Source of the DNA: Escherichia sp. E1V33
GTDB lineage: Bacteria > Pseudomonadota > Gammaproteobacteria > Enterobacterales > Enterobacteriaceae
Direction: 5' to 3'
DNA length: 64,000 bases
NCBI RefSeq assembly: GCF_004211955.1
Contig: NZ_RHJI01000010.1
Location: forward strand, 124,001 to 188,000
How positions within the stretch are numbered: position 1 is the stretch's first letter; every line of letters begins with the position of its first letter. Below the pieces are notes generated by a model. It was not told the DNA's origin, searched no databases, and worked only from the letters and a program-made list of their open reading frames with translations. Below are positions 52,078-63,997 of this stretch, piece by piece. A program made the translations under genes and the position numbers.

Positions 52078-53010
52078 TTAATCTCCTTTCAGGCAGCTCG
52101 CGTACTGGTTAGCTAATTGATTCAGGAATTCTGAATAGCTCGTTTTGCCCAGTTTGATATTCGTCCCAAGGGGATCCAACGTTCCCATACGAACGGATGT
52201 CCCTCGTGCGACGCTTTCGACGACCGCAGGCCTGAACTGTGGCTCAGCAAAAACGCAGGTTGCTTTTTGCTCAACCAACTGTGTTCTTATTTGATGTAAA
52301 CGCTGCGCGCCAGGTTGAATCTCTGGGTTTACGGTAAAGTGACCAAGCGGTGTCAGTCCGAATTGTTTTTCGAAGTAGCCGTAAGCATCATGAAAAACGA
52401 AATAACCTTTTCCCTTGAGCGGCGCGAGCTCGTTACCAACCTGTTTCCTACTTGAAGCTAATTGTGCCTCAAATTCCATCAGGTTGGCGTCAAGTTTGGC
52501 TCGACTTTGCGGCATAAGTTCCACTAATTTTCCATGGATTGCAACCGCTGTAGCCCGCGCTATCTCTGGGGAAAGCCAAACATGCATGTTGAAATCGCCG
52601 TGATGGTGATCTTCGTCACTTTTTTCTGCGTGGTCATGATCATCATCAGCGTCGTGAATGCTTTTCATCAGCAGCGGTTTTACACTCTCAAGCTGCGCGA
52701 TGGTTACCTGTTTCGCCTCGGGTAATTTACTCACGGGCTTTTGCATAAAGGCTTCCATTTCTGGGCCAACCCAGACAACTAAGTCCGCGTTCTGTAAGCG
52801 TTTTACATCAGATGGACGCAGTGAATAATCATGTTCAGAGGCGCCATCAGGAAGTAATACCTCCGTCTCTGTTACCCCATCAGCAATAGCGGAAGCGATG
52901 AATCCAACAGGTTTAAGCGAAGCGACAACAGCAGCTTCTGCTACCTGTGTTGCACTGCCCCAGAGAGCAGCAGATAATGCTGCGAAAAGAAGCGTTTTTT
53001 TATGTAACAT
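52078..53010 (-). CDS. znuA: Periplasmic zinc-binding protein ZnuA
   Basis: 310 residues with signal peptide (about 1-26). The His/Asp-rich loop (about 115-140, H-D-A-D-D-D-H-D-H ... D-H-H-H-G-D) and the conserved S-E-H-D-Y histidine bind zinc for delivery to ZnuB. An upstream in-frame start would overlap the Zur box and is rejected. Divergent from znuCB. Confidence 0.97.
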   Translation of the reverse strand: MLHKKTLLFAALSAALWGSATQVAEAAVVASLKPVGFIASAIADGVTETEVLLPDGASEHDYSLRPSDVKRLQNADLVVWVGPEMEAFMQKPVSKLPEAKQVTIAQLESVKPLLMKSIHDADDDHDHAEKSDEDHHHGDFNMHVWLSPEIARATAVAIHGKLVELMPQSRAKLDANLMEFEAQLASSRKQVGNELAPLKGKGYFVFHDAYGYFEKQFGLTPLGHFTVNPEIQPGAQRLHQIRTQLVEQKATCVFAEPQFRPAVVESVARGTSVRMGTLDPLGTNIKLGKTSYSEFLNQLANQYASCLKGD

Positions 53011-53040
53011 AATGCGACCAATCATCGTAATGAATATAAG

Positions 53041-53062
53041 AAGTGTGATATTATAACATTTC
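53041..53062. promoter_or_regulatory. Zur box between znuA and znuC
   Basis: AAGTGTGATATTATAACATTTC closely matches the Zur palindrome (GAAATGTTATANTATAACATTTC) and lies in the shared 78-base promoter region of znuA and znuCB. Confidence 0.85.
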
Positions 53063-53088
53063 ATGACTACTGCAAGACTAAAATTAAC

Positions 53089-53844
53089 ATGACAAGTCTG
53101 GTTTCCCTGGAAAATGTCTCGGTTTCATTTGGCCAACGCCGCGTCCTCTCTGATGTGTCGCTGGAACTCAAGCCTGGTAAAATTTTGACCTTACTTGGGC
53201 CGAACGGCGCTGGTAAGTCGACACTGGTTCGGGTTGTGCTCGGGCTGGTAACACCAGATGAAGGTGTTATCAAGCGCCACGGAAAACTGCGCATTGGTTA
53301 TGTGCCGCAGAAGCTGTATCTCGACACCACGTTGCCACTCACCGTAAACCGTTTTTTACGTTTACGCCCCAGAACACATAAGGACGATATTCTGCCTGCA
53401 CTAAAACGCGTTCAGGCAGGGCATCTTATTGACGCGCCAATGCAAAAACTCTCTGGCGGTGAAACTCAGCGTGTACTGTTAGCGCGCGCATTGTTAAATC
53501 AACCACAGTTATTAGTTCTGGATGAACCCACCCAGGGCGTGGACGTGAATGGCCAGGTGGCGTTATATGACCTTATTGACCAACTACGTCGCGAACTGGA
53601 TTGTGCCGTTTTAATGGTGTCTCATGATCTGCATCTGGTGATGGCAAAAACCGATGAAGTACTTTGCCTGAACCATCACATCTGTTGTTCTGGCACACCA
53701 GAAGTCGTTTCCCTACATCCGGAATTTATTTCGATGTTCGGGCCTCGCGGAGCTGAACAGCTGGGTATTTATCGCCATCATCATAACCACCGCCACGATC
53801 TACAGGGGCGAATTGTTCTGCGTCGGGGAAGTGATCGCTCATGA
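53089..53844 (+). CDS. znuC: Zinc ABC transporter ATPase ZnuC
   Basis: 251 residues with Walker [10 protein letters not shown], signature L-S-G-G-E and Walker B L-L-V-L-D-E-P. The C-terminus has a His-rich stretch (R-H-H-H-N-H-R-H) typical of ZnuC. It overlaps znuB by four bases (ATGA). Confidence 0.97.
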   Translation: MTSLVSLENVSVSFGQRRVLSDVSLELKPGKILTLLGPNGAGKSTLVRVVLGLVTPDEGVIKRHGKLRIGYVPQKLYLDTTLPLTVNRFLRLRPRTHKDDILPALKRVQAGHLIDAPMQKLSGGETQRVLLARALLNQPQLLVLDEPTQGVDVNGQVALYDLIDQLRRELDCAVLMVSHDLHLVMAKTDEVLCLNHHICCSGTPEVVSLHPEFISMFGPRGAEQLGIYRHHHNHRHDLQGRIVLRRGSDRS

Positions 53845-54626
53845 TTGAATTATTATTTCCCGGTTGGTTAGCCGGGATTATGCTGGCCTGTGCTGCAGGT
53901 CCTTTGGGTTCTTTTGTTGTCTGGCGTCGTATGTCTTATTTCGGCGATACGTTGGCCCATGCGTCTTTACTTGGGGTGGCGTTTGGTCTGTTGCTGGACG
54001 TGAATCCCTTCTACGCGGTGATTGCCGTTACGCTACTGCTGGCGGGCGGTCTGGTATGGCTGGAGAAGCGTCCGCAACTGGCGATCGACACGTTATTGGG
54101 CATTATGGCGCACAGTGCCTTGTCACTGGGCCTGGTCGTTGTCAGTCTGATGTCTAACATTCGCGTAGACTTGATGGCATACCTGTTCGGTGATTTGCTG
54201 GCAGTGACGCCGGAAGATCTTATCTCCATCGCCATTGGCGTGGTCATTGTGGTGGCGATTCTGTTCTGGCAATGGCGCAATTTACTGTCGATGACCATTA
54301 GCCCGGATCTGGCATTTGTCGATGGCGTGAAATTACAGCGCGTGAAATTGCTGTTGATGCTGGTAACAGCATTGACGATTGGTGTGGCAATGAAATTTGT
54401 CGGGGCGTTGATTATTACCTCACTGCTGATCATTCCGGCTGCTACCGCACGTCGTTTCGCACGTACGCCGGAACAGATGGCAGGTGTCGCCGTTTTGGTG
54501 GGGATGATTGCTGTAACCGGCGGTTTAACTTTTTCAGCGTTTTACGATACGCCTGCGGGTCCGTCAGTGGTGCTGTGCGCTGCGCTGTTGTTTATTTTGA
54601 GTATGATGAAAAAACAGGCCAGCTAA
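53841..54626 (+). CDS. znuB: Zinc ABC transporter permease ZnuB
   Basis: 261 residues, seven to eight membrane helices, ABC-3 permease family. It forms the inner membrane channel of ZnuABC. Start overlaps the znuC stop. Confidence 0.97.
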   Translation: MIELLFPGWLAGIMLACAAGPLGSFVVWRRMSYFGDTLAHASLLGVAFGLLLDVNPFYAVIAVTLLLAGGLVWLEKRPQLAIDTLLGIMAHSALSLGLVVVSLMSNIRVDLMAYLFGDLLAVTPEDLISIAIGVVIVVAILFWQWRNLLSMTISPDLAFVDGVKLQRVKLLLMLVTALTIGVAMKFVGALIITSLLIIPAATARRFARTPEQMAGVAVLVGMIAVTGGLTFSAFYDTPAGPSVVLCAALLFILSMMKKQAS

Positions 54627-54644
54627 TTTGGCGCTGAACACATT

Positions 54645-54732
54645 TGTCGGATGCGGCGCGAGCGCCTTATCCGATCTACCGTTTGGTAATCTTTGTAGGC
54701 CTGATAAGACGCGAACAGCGTCGCATCAGGCA
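54645..54732. repeat. Pair of REP elements (BIME) between znuB and ruvB
   Basis: Two REP palindromes in opposite orientation: GTCGGATGCGGCG...CGCCTTATCCGAT and GCCTGATAAGACGCG...CGTCGCATCAGGC, between convergent genes. Confidence 0.85.
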
Positions 54733-54761
54733 CTCTTTGCGGCATGAACGATCGGTCCGAC

Positions 54762-55775
<1,014 letters not shown>

Positions 55776-55780
55776 TTACC

Positions 55781-56392
55781 TCATAACGCGGCGCGCAGGG
55801 CTTCGCGAATTAATGTTTCACTGCTGGCATCAGGACGAGCAATTTTGCTCACCATGCGGCTGGCTTCTTGTGGTTTATAGCCTAGCGCCACCAGCGCAGC
55901 AACCGCTTCCTGCTCGGCATCGTCAGTTGCCGGGCTGGCAGGAGACGTGAGCACAAGATCGGCGGCTGGAGTAAAGAGATCGCCGTGCAGACCTTTAAAT
56001 CTGTCTTTCATTTCGACAATCAAACGCTCGGCGGTTTTTTTACCAATGCCCGGCAGTTTCACCAGTGCACCCAGCTCTTCACGCTCAACCGCATTAACAA
56101 ACTGCTGCGCCGACATTCCGGACAGGATAGCCAATGCTAGTTTTGGCCCAACGCCGTTGGTTTTGATCAACTCTTTGAACAATGTGCGCTCTTGTTTATT
56201 GTTAAAACCGTACAGCAGCTGTGCATCTTCACGCACCACAAAGTGGGTGAAAACAATCGCTTCCTGCCCCGCTTCCGGGAGTTCGTAAAAACAGGTCATC
56301 GGCATATGCACTTCATAGCCTACGCCGCCCACTTCAAGTAACACCAGCGGGGGTTGTTTTTCAATGATGATGCCTCTGAGTCTGCCTATCAC
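55781..56392 (-). CDS. ruvA: Holliday junction binding protein RuvA
   Basis: 203 residues: OB fold, two helix-hairpin-helix motifs (G-V-G-P-K-L-A and P-G-I-G-K-K-T-A) and a C-terminal domain that contacts RuvB. First gene of the SOS-induced ruvAB operon. Confidence 0.98.
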   Translation of the reverse strand: MIGRLRGIIIEKQPPLVLLEVGGVGYEVHMPMTCFYELPEAGQEAIVFTHFVVREDAQLLYGFNNKQERTLFKELIKTNGVGPKLALAILSGMSAQQFVNAVEREELGALVKLPGIGKKTAERLIVEMKDRFKGLHGDLFTPAADLVLTSPASPATDDAEQEAVAALVALGYKPQEASRMVSKIARPDASSETLIREALRAAL

Positions 56393-56442
56393 ATGACGCT
56401 CCTGGGTTAATGGCTATGATACAAAGGTGTATCATAAAAAAA

Positions 56443-56462
56443 TGCTGGATAGATATCCAGCG
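56443..56462. promoter_or_regulatory. LexA (SOS) box of ruvAB
   Basis: GCTGGATAGATATCCAGC is a CTG-N10-CAG palindrome matching the known ruvA operator, about 50 bases before the ruvA start. Confidence 0.85.
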
Positions 56463-56525
56463 AGGGATGAAACAAAAGTTGATGTGCAGTGGTTCTATTT
56501 GGGTAACCTGCGCACTAGATGAATA

Positions 56526-57212
56526 CTAATTGCACTGTATTCTGCCAATCGGGTTTCGATATTCCAGCGACATACCACACAAAAAGTAATGCTCTGACTT
56601 GCCTTTCATTCCTTCAAAATTTATAACCGGGATCCCTTCTGATAAGCTATACCAGATATTGACGTATTCTTCAGACTCAAATAACGAAGGTATAATAACC
56701 TTGTTGGTATCACACCTGTTGGCGGCATAGTACTGATAACAGCGCCCACTTGCACCGCAACTGCGTCCATCATCAACAATACACACATTTACGTTATGAA
56801 ATTGACTTTCGAGCCAGTACTGCCAGGTAACACCCATTGCGCATAAGATGAAAAGCAACGCTGCTACCGAGAGATAACGTTTGCGATGAGCCGTTCTCCT
56901 GAGCCCCATACATGTCATAAACAATGCCACTTGTGCTATCAGTACCCATTCCTTATTGCCATCAACCAGATGCCACTGATTGGCGATGCACGTAAGAAGT
57001 ATCGATATCGCCATACATCCCAATCGATATCCCCAGCAGAAGGTGTTAAAGGGCAATAACAGATAAAGCAGCGATATTGTTCCGGGCATTATGACAAAAG
57101 CGGCGGCGTTAGCTTCGACGAGATCGCTAAATAAGGCGTTATAGCTCGCGATAACGAACTGAGTGAATAAAAAGAAGATAATGCCAGTGCTGCGCGTCAG
57201 AAAGCTTCTCAT
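56526..57212 (-). CDS. Unrecognised inner membrane protein with Cys-rich periplasmic tail
   Basis: I do not recognise this 228-residue protein. Five hydrophobic helices are visible (about 9-28, 36-54, 60-78, 88-104, 113-132). The basic loop R-R-T-A-H-R-K-R between helices 4 and 5 should face the cytoplasm, which puts the last 95 residues in the periplasm. That tail holds six cysteines (V-C-I-V, R-S-C-G, R-C-Y, N-R-C-D, L-C-G, I-Q-C-N), an even number suited to disulfides. AAGGA lies seven bases before the ATG. It is second in an operon, 28 bases behind the secreted protein gene. I do not recall it between ruvA and yebB in K-12. Confidence 0.82.
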   Translation of the reverse strand: MRSFLTRSTGIIFFLFTQFVIASYNALFSDLVEANAAAFVIMPGTISLLYLLLPFNTFCWGYRLGCMAISILLTCIANQWHLVDGNKEWVLIAQVALFMTCMGLRRTAHRKRYLSVAALLFILCAMGVTWQYWLESQFHNVNVCIVDDGRSCGASGRCYQYYAANRCDTNKVIIPSLFESEEYVNIWYSLSEGIPVINFEGMKGKSEHYFLCGMSLEYRNPIGRIQCN

Positions 57213-57240
57213 CCATTAATCCTTCATTGAGTGAATGCTT

Positions 57241-58065
57241 TCATTCGCCCAACCCCTGCACATTAAATTTTTCTGGGATCATTCCGCTATCAATTCGCCA
57301 CTGATAAGATTCCGTATGCGCTAACTCGTCACCATTAAGATCAATCGAAACCTGGTTTGAGTAAATCCGATACTCATCCATTCTTTTAGTCCCGGAGTAT
57401 TCAGGCAGTGCATAAGTCCCAGCCATTAAATCCCACTTTGACACCCTTTCATAACTTTTTAGCGCATCGCCATATCGCCAGTTAATCAAATCAAAAAGAA
57501 TGCTTTCGGCATCTTCTCTTGCAAAAATATCATCCCCCGCTCTGATGATAAAACTTCCGGCATTAATTATATAACGATGTTTTCCCGGCAGAAATTCAAA
57601 AGCCTGAGTGAGTGAAAATGATTCTTTATAATGCTCACCAGCAGGAATAACTTGCCAGCCATCGACCCCATCATAAATTCCACACATCCCATCAAGGACA
57701 ATGTTGCTTGTTGTGATGTCAAAGGCTTTATTGCAAGGCATCAAACCACCTTCAAATATATAAGCAGGTTGATTATTGCTATTGTAGAAATCCAGTAAAG
57801 CATTCACCATCTGCCCCTGCTGTATAACGCTAAGCCTCACGGTGACACCACTTTGCGCCATTCTCGCATCGTTAAGGCTTGCACCAGCTTCACCCACGCC
57901 GTAGATATCATCACTTATATGAATAATTTGAGGCACAAACTCATTGTTCTCATTTAAAGAAATGCGTCCATAACGCCAGGGATAGCGGATGACATTATCT
58001 TGAGCAAATATATTCACGCATTGACTGATCGAAACTATAATTATCACATTAATAAATAACCGCAT
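57241..58065 (-). CDS. Unrecognised secreted protein of 274 residues
   Basis: I do not recognise this protein. The frame opens at 58290, but the ATG at 58065 has AAGGA seven bases before it and begins a signal peptide (M-R-L-F-I-N then a hydrophobic stretch, ending N-I-F-A before Q-D-N). The mature part of about 250 residues looks beta-rich and carries two cysteines (M-P-C-N and G-M-C-G). No lipobox or catalytic motif is seen. It is the first gene of a two-gene operon with the membrane protein, divergent from yebB. The region is AT-richer than its neighbours, which suggests transfer. Confidence 0.82.
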   Translation of the reverse strand: MRLFINVIIIVSISQCVNIFAQDNVIRYPWRYGRISLNENNEFVPQIIHISDDIYGVGEAGASLNDARMAQSGVTVRLSVIQQGQMVNALLDFYNSNNQPAYIFEGGLMPCNKAFDITTSNIVLDGMCGIYDGVDGWQVIPAGEHYKESFSLTQAFEFLPGKHRYIINAGSFIIRAGDDIFAREDAESILFDLINWRYGDALKSYERVSKWDLMAGTYALPEYSGTKRMDEYRIYSNQVSIDLNGDELAHTESYQWRIDSGMIPEKFNVQGLGE

Positions 58066-58158
58066 AAAACATTCCTTGTCATTATTACAATACAATGCTA
58101 ATTCTTTACCAGCACGAAAGATAGATGCTATTTCATATATAAATAATGGATTGATATA

Positions 58159-58761
58159 GTGAAAATAAATTACCCTGCCAAATATGAAACCGGAGATATT
58201 GTTTTTACCTGCATCGGTGCTCGCCTGTTTGGGCAAATCTCTGCAGCTTCGAAATGCTGGAGCAACCATGTGGGGATAATCATCGGACATGACGGTGATG
58301 ATTACCTGGTTGCGGAGAGTCGAGTTCCGCTCTCCACAATCACGACTTTATCACGATTTATTGAGCGGTCGACCGCTCAACGCTACGGTGTTCGCCGCCT
58401 CACTGGAGGTTTAACCGCAGAGCAAAAACTTGCTCTGGTCGAAAAGGTCCCCGGACGGTTGCATAAGCTCTACCACACCGGCTTTAAATACGAATCTTCC
58501 CGCCAGTTCTGCTCAAAATTCGTTTTTGATATTTATAAAGAGGCGTTATGTATTCCGGTGGGTGAAATAGAGACGTTTGGAGAACTGCTAAACAGCAATC
58601 CGAATGCAAAACTCACTTTCTGGAAATTCTGGTTTTTAGGTTCTATTCCGTGGGAGCGTAAAACCGTAACACCAGCCAGTTTGTGGCATCATCCGGGTTT
58701 GGTGTTGATTCATGCGGAGAGAGTAGAAACGCCTCAGCCTGAACTGACCGAGGCGGTATAA
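58159..58761 (+). CDS. yebB: YebB, YiiX-type permuted papain-like protein
   Basis: 200 residues of the DUF830/YiiX family, a permuted NlpC/P60-like fold that usually acts on amide bonds. Candidate catalytic residues are the histidine of N-H-V-G-I-I-I-G and the cysteine of R-Q-F-C-S-K-F. No signal peptide, so cytoplasmic; substrate unknown. The start is GTG. The first 110 residues differ from K-12 at many positions as I recall it, while the rest is nearly identical. Confidence 0.9.
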   Translation: MKINYPAKYETGDIVFTCIGARLFGQISAASKCWSNHVGIIIGHDGDDYLVAESRVPLSTITTLSRFIERSTAQRYGVRRLTGGLTAEQKLALVEKVPGRLHKLYHTGFKYESSRQFCSKFVFDIYKEALCIPVGEIETFGELLNSNPNAKLTFWKFWFLGSIPWERKTVTPASLWHHPGLVLIHAERVETPQPELTEAV

Positions 58762-58762
58762 C

Positions 58763-59284
58763 TTAACGCAGTCGCCCTCTCGCCAGGTTCAGCCGCGATT
58801 CGCTCATCTGCATCGCATTCTGGCTGACATGGCAGTGGGTGATGGCAATCGCCAGCGCATCGGCGGCATCCGCCTGTGGATTAGCAGGTAATTTCAGCAA
58901 GGTGCGGACCATATGCTGCACCTGGCTTTTTTCGGCACTACCAATACCTACCACCGTTTGCTTTACCTGACGTGCCGCGTATTCAAATACCGGCAATTCC
59001 TGATTCACCGCCGCCACAATTGCCACGCCGCGCGCCTGCCCCAGTTTCAGGGCCGAGTCGGCATTTTTGGCCATAAAGACTTGTTCGATTGCGAAATAAT
59101 CAGGCTGGAACTGGGTGATGATTTCCGTCACGCCCGCATAAATGAGCTTCAGACGAGACGGTAAATCATCCACTTTGGTGCGTATGCATCCGCTACCCAG
59201 GTAGGACAGCTGCCTGCCCACCTGGCGGATGACGCCATAGCCGGTCACGCGCGAACCCGGATCAATGCCGAGAATAATAGCCAT
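58763..59284 (-). CDS. ruvC: Holliday junction resolvase RuvC
   Basis: 173 residues. The catalytic acids are in G-I-D-P-G (Asp7), A-I-E-Q (Glu66) and A-D-A-A-D-A (Asp138/141). It cuts junctions with RuvAB. Here it is separated from ruvA by yebB on the opposite strand and the two extra genes. It follows yebC by 34 bases. Confidence 0.98.
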
Positions 59285-59318
59285 CACGCGTCTCCGTTTT
59301 GCTGTTTAGCAGGCCTCA

Positions 59319-60059
59319 TCAGAGAGTCGCTGCAACCTCATCAGAGATTTCACCGTTATGGTAAACTTCCTGCACGTCGTCGCAATCTTCCAGCATATCG
59401 ATCAGACGCATCAGTTTCGGTGCGGTTTCTGCATCCATATCAGCTTTGGTGGACGGGATCATGGAAACTTCCGCGCTGTCTGCTTTCAGACCTGCCGCTT
59501 CCAGAGCGTCGCGAACTTTACCCATTTCTTCCCATGCAGTGTAGACATCAATCGCGCCGTCATCATAGGTCACAACGTCTTCAGCACCCGCTTCCAGCGC
59601 TGCTTCCATGATGGTGTCTTCATCGCCTTTCTCGAAGGAGATCACGCCTTTTTTGCTGAACAGATAGGCTACGGAACCATCAGTACCCAGGTTACCGCCA
59701 CATTTGCTGAATGCGTGACGCACCTCAGCAACGGTACGGTTACGGTTGTCAGACAGACATTCAATCATGATTGCCGTGCCGCCAGGACCGTAACCTTCGT
59801 AGATGATGGTTTCCATGTTCGCATCATCATCACCGCCCACACCACGTGCAATTGCGCGGTTCAGCGTGTCACGGGTCATGTTGTTAGACAGTGCTTTATC
59901 AATTGCTGCACGCAGACGCGGGTTAGCGTCCGGATCGCCACCGCCCAACTTCGCCGCGGTTACCAGCTCACGAATGATTTTAGTGAAGATTTTACCGCGC
60001 TTAGCATCCTGCGCAGCTTTACGATGTCTGGTGTTGGCCCATTTACTATGACCTGCCAT
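59319..60059 (-). CDS. yebC: YebC/PmpR-family protein YebC
   Basis: 246 residues, TACO1/YebC family. The start M-A-G-H-S-K-W-A-N is the family hallmark. Members act as transcription regulators (PmpR) or assist translation of proline-rich stretches; the role of this paralogue is inferred from the family. It lies between nudB and ruvC on the same strand. Confidence 0.96.
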
Positions 60060-60087
60060 AAAAATATCTCCAAATAGCCCTGCCTGT

Positions 60088-60531
60088 TCAGGCAGCGTTA
60101 ATTACAAACTCTTCAATCGCCTGCCGGTTGCTCCAGGACATGGTGAGCGCCGCCGCAGCAGGCGCATCAAGCCACTTGTAGGCCAGATGTTCAGTGAAAA
60201 CGATCTGACGCTCGTGCGGTAGCGCAAGGCAGAACCATGATTCCGTATTACGCGTCACACCTGGCGCATAGCGATGACGTAAATGTGAAAAAATTTCAAA
60301 CTCCACCGTGCGCTGACAGTCAATTAAGGTCAGTTGTTCAGCGACAACATCAATGGTGACCTCTTCCTTTACTTCGCGCATGGCAGCTTGCGGCGCGGTT
60401 TCCCCCTCTTCCACGCTGCCGGTGACCGACTGCCAGAAATCGGGATCATCACGCCGCTGTAACATCAGCACCCGTTTCGTATCTTGTGCATAGATGACCA
60501 CCAGAATAGAAACGGGACGCTTATAAGTCAT
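60088..60531 (-). CDS. nudB: Dihydroneopterin triphosphate pyrophosphatase NudB
   Basis: 147-residue Nudix enzyme of folate synthesis, with the box G-S-V-E-E-G-E-T ... R-E-V-K-E-E. The start M-T-Y-K-R-P at 60531 gives three residues fewer than the K-12 protein as I recall it (M-K-D-K-V-Y-K-R-P), because the sequence before the ATG is the aspS stop. One base separates the two genes, so translation is coupled. Confidence 0.94.
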
Positions 60532-60532
60532 A

Positions 60533-62305
60533 TCAGTTATTCTCAGCCTTCTTCACAACCTGAATGCTCAGCTCAGCCAGTGCTGTCGGGTTAGCAAAGC
60601 TTGGTGCTTCAGTCATCAGACACGCTGCTGCCGTCGTTTTCGGGAAGGCGATAACGTCACGGATGTTGTCAGTGCCGGTCAGCAACATAGTCAGACGGTC
60701 AAGGCCGAATGCCAGACCTGCGTGCGGCGGGGTACCGAATTTCAGAGCGTCCAACAGGAAGCCGAATTTCTCGCGCTGTTCCTCTTCGGTGATCCCCAGA
60801 ATGCCAAACACCGTCTGCTGCATATCACCATTATGGATACGCACTGAACCACCGCCCACTTCGTAACCATTGATGACCATATCGTAAGCGTTCGCCACCG
60901 CATTTTCCGGTGCAGCTTTCAGCTCTGCCGCCGTCATGTCTTTCGGCGCGGTGAACGGATGGTGCATTGCCGTCAGGCCGCCTTCACCGTCGTCTTCAAA
61001 CATCGGGAAGTCGATAACCCACAGCGGCGCCCATTTGCTTTCGTCGGTCAGGCCAAGGTCTTTACCCACTTTCAAACGCAGTGCGCCCATCGCGTCGGCA
61101 ACAATTTTCTTGTTGTCGGCACCGAAGAAAATCATATCGCCATCTTGCGCGGCAGTACGATCCAGGATGGCTTCGATGATTTCCGCATTAAGGAACTTCG
61201 CTACCGGGCTGTTGATACCTTCCAGACCTTTCGCGCGTTCGTTAACTTTGATGTAAGCCAGACCTTTCGCGCCATAGATTTTAACGAAGTTACCGTATTC
61301 GTCGATCTGCTTACGGGTCAGCGATGCGCCACCCGGAACACGCAGAGCGGCAACACGGCCTTTCGGATCGTTCGCCGGACCCGCAAATACCGCGAATTCA
61401 ACGGATTTCAGCAGATCGGCAACGTCGGTCAGTTCCATCGGGTTACGCAGGTCCGGTTTGTCGGAGCCGTAACGGCGTTCAGCTTCCGCAAAGGTCATTA
61501 CCGGGAAATCACCCAGATCAATGCCCTTCACTTCCAGCCACAAATGACGCACCAGCGCTTCCATCACTTCACGCACTTGCGGCGCGGTCATGAAGGAAGT
61601 TTCCACATCGATCTGAGTAAATTCAGGCTGACGGTCAGCGCGCAGGTCTTCGTCACGGAAGCATTTAACGATCTGATAGTAACGGTCAAAACCAGACATC
61701 ATCAGCAACTGTTTGAACAGCTGCGGAGACTGCGGCAGCGCGTAGAATTTACCTTTGTGGACACGAGAAGGCACCAGGTAGTCACGCGCGCCTTCCGGCG
61801 TGGCTTTGGTCAGCATCGGCGTTTCGATGTCGAGGAAACCGTGGTCGTCCATAAAACGGCGCACCAGGCTGGTGATTTTCGCGCGGGTTTTCAGGCGCTG
61901 AGCCATTTCCGGGCGACGCAGGTCAAGATAGCGGTATTTCAGACGCGCTTCTTCAGTGTTGACGTGGTTGGAGTCAAGCGGCAGAACGTCTGCACGGTTG
62001 ATGATGGTCAGCGAGGAAGCCAGCACTTCGATTTCGCCAGTCGCCATATCGCGGTTGATATTTTTTTCGTCACGCGCACGTACGGTGCCCGTCACCTGAA
62101 TGCAGAACTCATTACGCAGTTCAGAGGCCAGCTTTAACGCGTCCGCACGATCCGGATCGAAAAATACCTGCACGATACCTTCGCGGTCGCGCATATCGAT
62201 AAAGATCAGGCTACCAAGATCACGACGACGGTTGACCCAACCACACAGAGTCACCTGCTGCCCCACGTGGGACAAACGGAGCTGTCCACAATATTCTGTA
62301 CGCAT
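60533..62305 (-). CDS. aspS: Aspartyl-tRNA synthetase AspS
   Basis: 590 residues, class IIb synthetase. The N-terminal OB anticodon domain is followed by motif 2 (F-R-D-E-D) and motif 3 (G-L-D-R-L) in the catalytic core, with a bacterial GAD insertion. Essential. First gene of the aspS-nudB group. Confidence 0.98.
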   Translation of the reverse strand: MRTEYCGQLRLSHVGQQVTLCGWVNRRRDLGSLIFIDMRDREGIVQVFFDPDRADALKLASELRNEFCIQVTGTVRARDEKNINRDMATGEIEVLASSLTIINRADVLPLDSNHVNTEEARLKYRYLDLRRPEMAQRLKTRAKITSLVRRFMDDHGFLDIETPMLTKATPEGARDYLVPSRVHKGKFYALPQSPQLFKQLLMMSGFDRYYQIVKCFRDEDLRADRQPEFTQIDVETSFMTAPQVREVMEALVRHLWLEVKGIDLGDFPVMTFAEAERRYGSDKPDLRNPMELTDVADLLKSVEFAVFAGPANDPKGRVAALRVPGGASLTRKQIDEYGNFVKIYGAKGLAYIKVNERAKGLEGINSPVAKFLNAEIIEAILDRTAAQDGDMIFFGADNKKIVADAMGALRLKVGKDLGLTDESKWAPLWVIDFPMFEDDGEGGLTAMHHPFTAPKDMTAAELKAAPENAVANAYDMVINGYEVGGGSVRIHNGDMQQTVFGILGITEEEQREKFGFLLDALKFGTPPHAGLAFGLDRLTMLLTGTDNIRDVIAFPKTTAAACLMTEAPSFANPTALAELSIQVVKKAENN

Positions 62306-62615
62306 GAGATATCCCTTAACTTAGCTGCCGGCGGATGTCCCCTGCTGCGCAGGTGACCTAAGTCGCAGCGTTAGCTGTATGTCACAACTGAATGAAAAAA
62401 GGCGGCTATTATACTGGAAATTCTGCCGCACCGTAAGAGTCTGGCCCGTTCAGGAACGACTCGATACTACTTTATATCAGGCCTGGATTCAGACTCTACG
62501 CCTGTTTGCTATAAAGGTGTTGCCCGAACACATAAAAATTAACAAAATTTGTCGTTCTGCCATCGGCTAATCGCATTAAGGTGAGAGGCACGATTTTGTT
62601 TTGTCAGGAGTGATC

Positions 62616-63182
62616 ATGCTTGAACTTAATGCTAAAACCACTGCGCTAGTGGTGATCGATTTACAAGAAGGCATCTTACCTTTTGCCGGTGGTCCGCATA
62701 CTGCCGATGAGGTGGTTAATCGCGCCGGGAAGCTGGCGGCGAAATTTCGCGCGAGCGGTCAGCCCGTGTTTCTGGTACGCGTTGGCTGGTCTGCCGATTA
62801 CGCCGAAGCATTAAAACAACCGGTTGATGCCCCCTCACCGGCTAAAGTGTTACCCGAAAACTGGTGGCAACATCCCGCAGCGTTAGGTGCAACTGACAGC
62901 GATATTGAAATCATCAAACGTCAATGGGGTGCATTTTACGGTACGGATTTGGAGTTGCAATTACGCCGCCGGGGTATCGATACAATAGTGTTATGTGGGA
63001 TCTCAACCAATATTGGCGTTGAGTCCACTGCCCGCAATGCCTGGGAGCTGGGCTTTAATCTGGTGATTGCCGAAGATGCCTGTAGCGCCGCCAGCGCGGA
63101 ACAGCACAACAACAGCATCAACCATATCTACCCACGCATCGCCCGTGTGCGCAGCGTGGAAGAGATCCTCCACGCGTTATGA
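62616..63182 (+). CDS. yecD: Isochorismatase-family hydrolase YecD
   Basis: 188 residues, cysteine hydrolase fold with Asp in V-I-D-L-Q-E-G, a middle lysine (I-K-R-Q-W) and the cysteine in C-G-I-S-T-N-I-G. The substrate is unknown. The ATG at 62616 gives the K-12 length; an upstream start would add five residues. It overlaps yecE by four bases. Confidence 0.94.
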   Translation: MLELNAKTTALVVIDLQEGILPFAGGPHTADEVVNRAGKLAAKFRASGQPVFLVRVGWSADYAEALKQPVDAPSPAKVLPENWWQHPAALGATDSDIEIIKRQWGAFYGTDLELQLRRRGIDTIVLCGISTNIGVESTARNAWELGFNLVIAEDACSAASAEQHNNSINHIYPRIARVRSVEEILHAL

Positions 63183-63997
63183 TTTACATCGGTCTGCCAC
63201 AATGGTCGCATCCTAAATGGGTGCGTCTGGGGATAACCAGCCTGGAAGAGTATGCCCGCCACTTTAACTGCGTGGAGGGCAATACCACGCTATACGCCCT
63301 ACCGAAGCCAGATGTTGTCCTGCGCTGGCGCGAGCAGACCACGGATGATTTCCGCTTCTGTTTTAAGTTTCCTGCGACCATTTCTCATCAGGCAGCATTG
63401 CGTCATTGTGATGATTTAGCCAGTGAATTTTTGACCCGCATGGCACCGTTAGCACCGCGTATTGGTCAATACTGGCTGCAACTGCCCGCCACCTTCGGCC
63501 CGCAGGATCTACCAGCGCTTTGGCATTTTCTCGATTCTCTTCCTGGTGAATTTACCTATGGAGTGGAAGTGCGCCATCCGCAATTTTTCACCAAAGGGGA
63601 AGAGGAACAATCCCTTAACCGCGGTTTGCATCAGCGTGGGGTTAATCGGGTAATTTTAGACAGCCGTCCGGTTCATGCTGCACGTCCGCATAATGCAGCC
63701 ATTCGCGACGCCCAGCGAAAAAAACCTAAAGTTCCGGTACATGCTGTACTGACGGCGACAAATCCGCTGATCCGTTTTATCGGTAGTGATGATATGACGC
63801 AAAACCGGGAATTATTTCAGGTCTGGTTACAAAAATTAGCGCAGTGGCATCAGACCACTACGCCTTATCTTTTTTTACATACGCCAGATATTGCCCAGGC
63901 CCCGGAACTGGTACATACCCTGTGGGAAGACTTACGTAAAACGCTTCCAGAGATCGGAGCAGTTCCGGCTATTCCACAGCAATCTTCTCTTTTCTGA
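63179..63997 (+). CDS. yecE: DUF72 protein YecE
   Basis: 272 residues, DUF72 TIM-barrel-like family, soluble, function unknown. The start overlaps the yecD stop (ATGA), so the pair is translationally coupled. Complete; the stop is three bases before the window end. Confidence 0.93.
   Translation: MIYIGLPQWSHPKWVRLGITSLEEYARHFNCVEGNTTLYALPKPDVVLRWREQTTDDFRFCFKFPATISHQAALRHCDDLASEFLTRMAPLAPRIGQYWLQLPATFGPQDLPALWHFLDSLPGEFTYGVEVRHPQFFTKGEEEQSLNRGLHQRGVNRVILDSRPVHAARPHNAAIRDAQRKKPKVPVHAVLTATNPLIRFIGSDDMTQNRELFQVWLQKLAQWHQTTTPYLFLHTPDIAQAPELVHTLWEDLRKTLPEIGAVPAIPQQSSLF

Noticed and set aside
54645-54732. CRISPR-like repeats between znuB and ruvB
   Set aside because: Only two units in opposite orientation with the standard REP core; there are no spacers of regular length.
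58066-58290. Longer version of the secreted protein starting at 58290 (349 residues)
   Set aside because: It would overlap the yebB start region by over 130 bases, lacks a ribosome site and would bury the signal peptide that begins at 58065.
60959-62137. 392-codon plus-strand ORF inside aspS
   Set aside because: It is the antisense of the essential aspS gene, with codon bias mirrored from it and no ribosome site or family match.
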